DNA of 5,526 nt, from positions 1 through 5,526 of the forward strand of contig CAMGGT010000079.1 of the NCBI GenBank assembly GCA_946055715.1, given 5' to 3'. How positions within the stretch are numbered: position 1 is the first letter of the stretch; each line of letters starts with the position of its first letter. Source of the DNA: an uncultured Clostridia bacterium (GTDB taxonomy: Bacteria > Bacillota > Clostridia > Oscillospirales > CAG-272). Positions 5,513 to 5,526 of this stretch are shown one piece after another. Made by a program: the position numbers and the translations under genes. The notes under the pieces are model-generated. The model was given only the letters and a program-made list of their open reading frames with translations. It did no database searches and was not told where the DNA came from.

Positions 5513-5526
5513 ATGAAACCGGAAAC
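5513..5526 (+). CDS. Start of a further gene, cut by the right edge
   Basis: ATG AAA CCG GAA (Met-Lys-Pro-Glu) follows an ideal AAGGAGG site. Only four full codons are visible, so the product cannot be identified. Its place in the unit suggests a third metal-handling component, for example a transporter, permease or regulator, but the sequence shown cannot test this. Confidence 0.6.

Overview
The window is 5,526 bases of compact, G+C-rich bacterial DNA (about 60% G+C, judged by eye). All genes lie on the + strand. Every fully visible gap between genes is under 55 bases. Strong AGGAGG-type ribosome binding sites and protein families typical of Clostridia suggest a G+C-rich Firmicute of the Oscillospiraceae/Ruminococcaceae kind. 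This is inferred from style and family resemblance, and no genus is claimed.

Layout: (1) 1-1551 is the 3' part of an ABC exporter half-transporter, cut by the left edge, with a complete ATPase domain. (2) 1586-3277 is a complete M3-family zinc oligopeptidase. (3) 3329-4507 is a COG0523 (CobW/YciC-type) GTPase metallochaperone. Between its GTPase and C-terminal domains it carries an 80-residue block made almost only of His, Asp/Glu and Cys, built from four tandem 17-19-residue units each ending in Gly-His-Cys-Cys. (4) 4520-5470, 12 bases further on, is a second, divergent CobW-like P-loop protein. Its C-terminal third resembles the C-terminal domain of the YcgQ/TIGR03943 (DUF1980) family. (5) 5513-5526 is the first few codons of another gene behind a strong ribosome binding site. 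No stretch over 300 bases lacks a gene, and no RNA gene, insertion sequence or CRISPR array is visible.

How they may work together: genes 3, 4 and probably 5 look like one transcription unit for transition-metal (most likely zinc) allocation. Gene 3 would bind and deliver metal, and gene 4 would be its GTPase-like partner. A candidate promoter overlaps the end of the peptidase gene, and a perfect 7-bp inverted repeat sits just before the gene 3 ribosome binding site. The metallochaperone pair could therefore be regulated separately from the housekeeping peptidase upstream. The peptidase is itself a zinc enzyme and a conceivable client, but that link is only positional.

The most notable items are the His/Asp/Cys repeat block with its four Cys-Cys pairs, the P-loop plus YcgQ-like fusion, and the inverted repeat at the head of the metal unit. 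Four successive genes also share one reading frame, separated only by stop codons. The reverse strand carries a very long antisense ORF that is best explained by codon avoidance.
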